Source of the DNA: JANWVO01 sp964458495
GTDB taxonomy: Bacteria; Acidobacteriota; Terriglobia; Bryobacterales; Bryobacteraceae
DNA: 64,000 nt
Direction of reading: 5' to 3'
NCBI GenBank assembly: GCA_964458495.1
Contig: CAYWJB010000008.1
Span: 1 to 64,000 of the forward strand
The notes under the pieces are model-generated. The model was not told the DNA's origin. It made no database searches and was given only the letters and a program-made list of their open reading frames with translations. The stretch's first letter is position 1, and each line of letters begins with the position of its first letter. Below, one piece after another: positions 62,884-64,000 of the stretch. The translations under genes were made by a program, and so were the position numbers.

Positions 62884-63489
62884 ATGGCCGAAATGGAGGC
62901 GCGCTTTCCGGAGAGGATCCTCGTCGGCGAGGAACTGGAACTGCGGCAACTGGAGCCGGAAGATGCGCAGGAGATCTTCGCCGCGGTGTGTGCGAACCGG
63001 GAGCACCTGGGACGGTGGCTGCCGTGGGTGGAGTCGACGGAGACTGCGGAGGACACGCGCCGGTTTCTGGAGCAGGTGGCGGCGCACCGGCGGGAGGGCA
63101 AGACGGCGGCTTACAGTCTCAGACTGGCAGGCGAGCTGGCGGGCCTTGTGGGGCTTCACGACATCGACATAGCCAACGGCACGGCTCAGATCGGCTACTG
63201 GCTGGCCGGCAAGCACGAAGGGCGCGGGCGGATGACAGCGGCGGTGAAGGCGCTGATCGAAATGGCCTTCGAGGGAGCGATGCTCGAGCGGATCGAGATT
63301 CGATGCGCCGCTGGCAATGTGCGTTCGCAGGCGATCCCGAAGCGCCTCGGCTTCACCTTTGAGGGCACGCTGCGCGGCGCGCAGCGGCTTGCCGGGGAGC
63401 GAGCGGATATCCGCGTCTACGGGCTGCTGCGGGAGGAATGGGAGCGGATGCGCGCCGCGTCAGCCGAGGATGTCGAGCGCGGCCTGTAG
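62884..63489 (+). CDS. GNAT acetyltransferase, RimJ/RimL type
   Basis: 201 residues from ATG 62884 (GGAGG only 2 bases before it; the ATG at 62893 has an 11-base spacing and may be the real start). GNAT motifs: LELRQLEPEDAQEIF, LVGLHDIDIANGTAQIGYWL, the acetyl-CoA loop AGKHEGRGRMTAAV, and AGNVRSQAIPKRLGFTFEGT. It matches ribosomal-protein or antibiotic N-acetyltransferases; the substrate is unknown. Its 3' end overlaps a convergent TPR gene by 30 bases. Confidence 0.85.
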   Translation: MAEMEARFPERILVGEELELRQLEPEDAQEIFAAVCANREHLGRWLPWVESTETAEDTRRFLEQVAAHRREGKTAAYSLRLAGELAGLVGLHDIDIANGTAQIGYWLAGKHEGRGRMTAAVKALIEMAFEGAMLERIEIRCAAGNVRSQAIPKRLGFTFEGTLRGAQRLAGERADIRVYGLLREEWERMRAASAEDVERGL

Positions 63490-63777
63490 TTCGCTGGCGG
63501 CGTGGGAGTCGCCGGCGCGGCGGGCGGCGTCGATGCCGCGGCGGTAGAAGTCCCGGGCGGCGTCGAGGTCTGCGGCCTGTTCGCAGGCACGGCCGGCCTG
63601 GTAGTAGGCGGGGACGTAGCCGGGATCGCGCTCCAGAAGGGAGCGGAGGGTGGCCGCAGCCTCGGCCGGCTTGCCCTGGCCCAGGTACTCCATTGCCAGC
63701 ATGTACTGGAGGCGGTTGTTGGCGGGGTCCTGTTCCAGCAGGCGTTGCAGGTCTTCGAGCCGGCCCATGACCATCAT
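63460..63777 (-). CDS. short TPR protein
   Basis: 105 residues built of about three tetratricopeptide helices (LQYMLAMEYLGQGKPAEAAATL, YVPAYYQAGRACEQAADLDAA, GDSHAASELQAALDIL). The start could be any of M1, M2 or M4. Likely a protein-interaction module; partner unknown. It is divergent from the thioesterase gene by 14 bases and overlaps the acetyltransferase 3' end. Confidence 0.75.
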   Translation of the reverse strand: MMVMGRLEDLQRLLEQDPANNRLQYMLAMEYLGQGKPAEAAATLRSLLERDPGYVPAYYQAGRACEQAADLDAARDFYRRGIDAARRAGDSHAASELQAALDILG

Positions 63778-63791
63778 GGTACCTTCTTGTC

Positions 63792-64000
63792 ATGGAAGGC
63801 CGCCCCGTGCGCGAATCGGCGAGCGAGCTGAGCGAGTTCGCGCTGCCCATCTATGCCAACACGCTGGGCAACCTGCTCGGCGGACGCATCATGCACCTGG
63901 TGGACCTGGCCGCCGCCACCGCCGCCATGCGGCACGCGCGCTGTCCGGTGGTGACGGCGTCGGTGGACCGGATGACGTTCCTGCATCCGATCCACATCGG
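63792..64000 (+). CDS. acyl-CoA thioesterase, hotdog fold (5' part, runs off the window)
   Basis: First 69 residues are present from ATG 63792: ELSEFALPIYANTLGNLLGG, then RIMHLVDLAAATAAMRHARC and ASVDRMTFLHPI. The motif GNLLGGRIMHLVD and the VTASVDRMTFLHPI segment are typical of bacterial YciA/BACH-type acyl-CoA thioesterases, which hydrolyse fatty acyl-CoA. The 3' end lies outside the window. Confidence 0.85.
   Translation, partial: MEGRPVRESASELSEFALPIYANTLGNLLGGRIMHLVDLAAATAAMRHARCPVVTASVDRMTFLHPIHI

Overview
The window is GC-rich bacterial DNA, almost certainly from an Acidobacteriota of the Bryobacterales/Solibacterales type. The grounds are very large TonB-dependent receptors with an N-terminal carboxypeptidase-regulatory-like domain (one with the LPLNGRNF plug motif), Tat-exported Gfo/Idh/MocA proteins in tandem, sugar-phosphate isomerase/epimerase and GH127 genes, and a Gram-negative LPS-export locus. 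The assignment is inferred from gene content; no rRNA gene is present.

Layout. 0-9 kb: an Oar-like receptor, a glutaminase-less SIS-domain sugar isomerase, a short secretin divergent from an AAA+ ATPase, and a secreted-protein gene broken by a frameshift. 9-19.4 kb: two overlapping TolC-type genes, then two TonB-dependent receptors transcribed divergently. 19.4-25.8 kb: an outer-membrane beta-barrel protein, then a minus-strand series nth - lipoprotein - membrane glycosyltransferase - BadF/GlcNAc-kinase-like - pgk. 25.8-33.9 kb: a membrane/TPR protein, a zinc-ribbon protein, an enolase-superfamily enzyme, a NadD-like nucleotidyltransferase, two exported oxidoreductases, a DUF72 protein and a small membrane protein. 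33.5-43.7 kb: about 10 kb of uninterrupted minus-strand genes, lptC/A fusion - lptB - rpoN - hpf - rapZ - nadA - moaA - membrane glycosyltransferase - smr. 44-46 kb: groES-groEL. 46-53.6 kb: a small YHS-like protein, a TPR lipid/periplasm-type protein, sugar isomerase plus GH127, a DUF4126 protein, a GT4 glycosyltransferase and a methyltransferase. 53.6-57.1 kb: dnaG-rpoD. 57.4-64 kb: an HD protein, tRNA-Ala(GGC), a transposase relic, a redoxin-cytochrome c, a cobalamin riboswitch driving a BtuB-like receptor, a Prx6-type peroxiredoxin, a RimL-type acetyltransferase, a TPR protein and the start of an acyl-CoA thioesterase that runs off the end.

How it fits together. Most of the window is core housekeeping (glycolysis, DNA repair, priming, sigma factors, chaperonin, NAD and molybdopterin synthesis, LPS transport) interleaved with outer-membrane nutrient uptake and carbohydrate-processing genes. 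Many genes are joined by 4-base ATGA/GTGA overlaps, which fixes several starts. No CRISPR array, phage or recognisable defence island was seen. The least explained items are the secretin/AAA+ pair, the very long LptC/LptA fusion, the orphan TolC tandem, the redoxin-cytochrome c next to the B12-controlled receptor, and an apparent change of strand composition near 4.8 kb and 58-59.4 kb.
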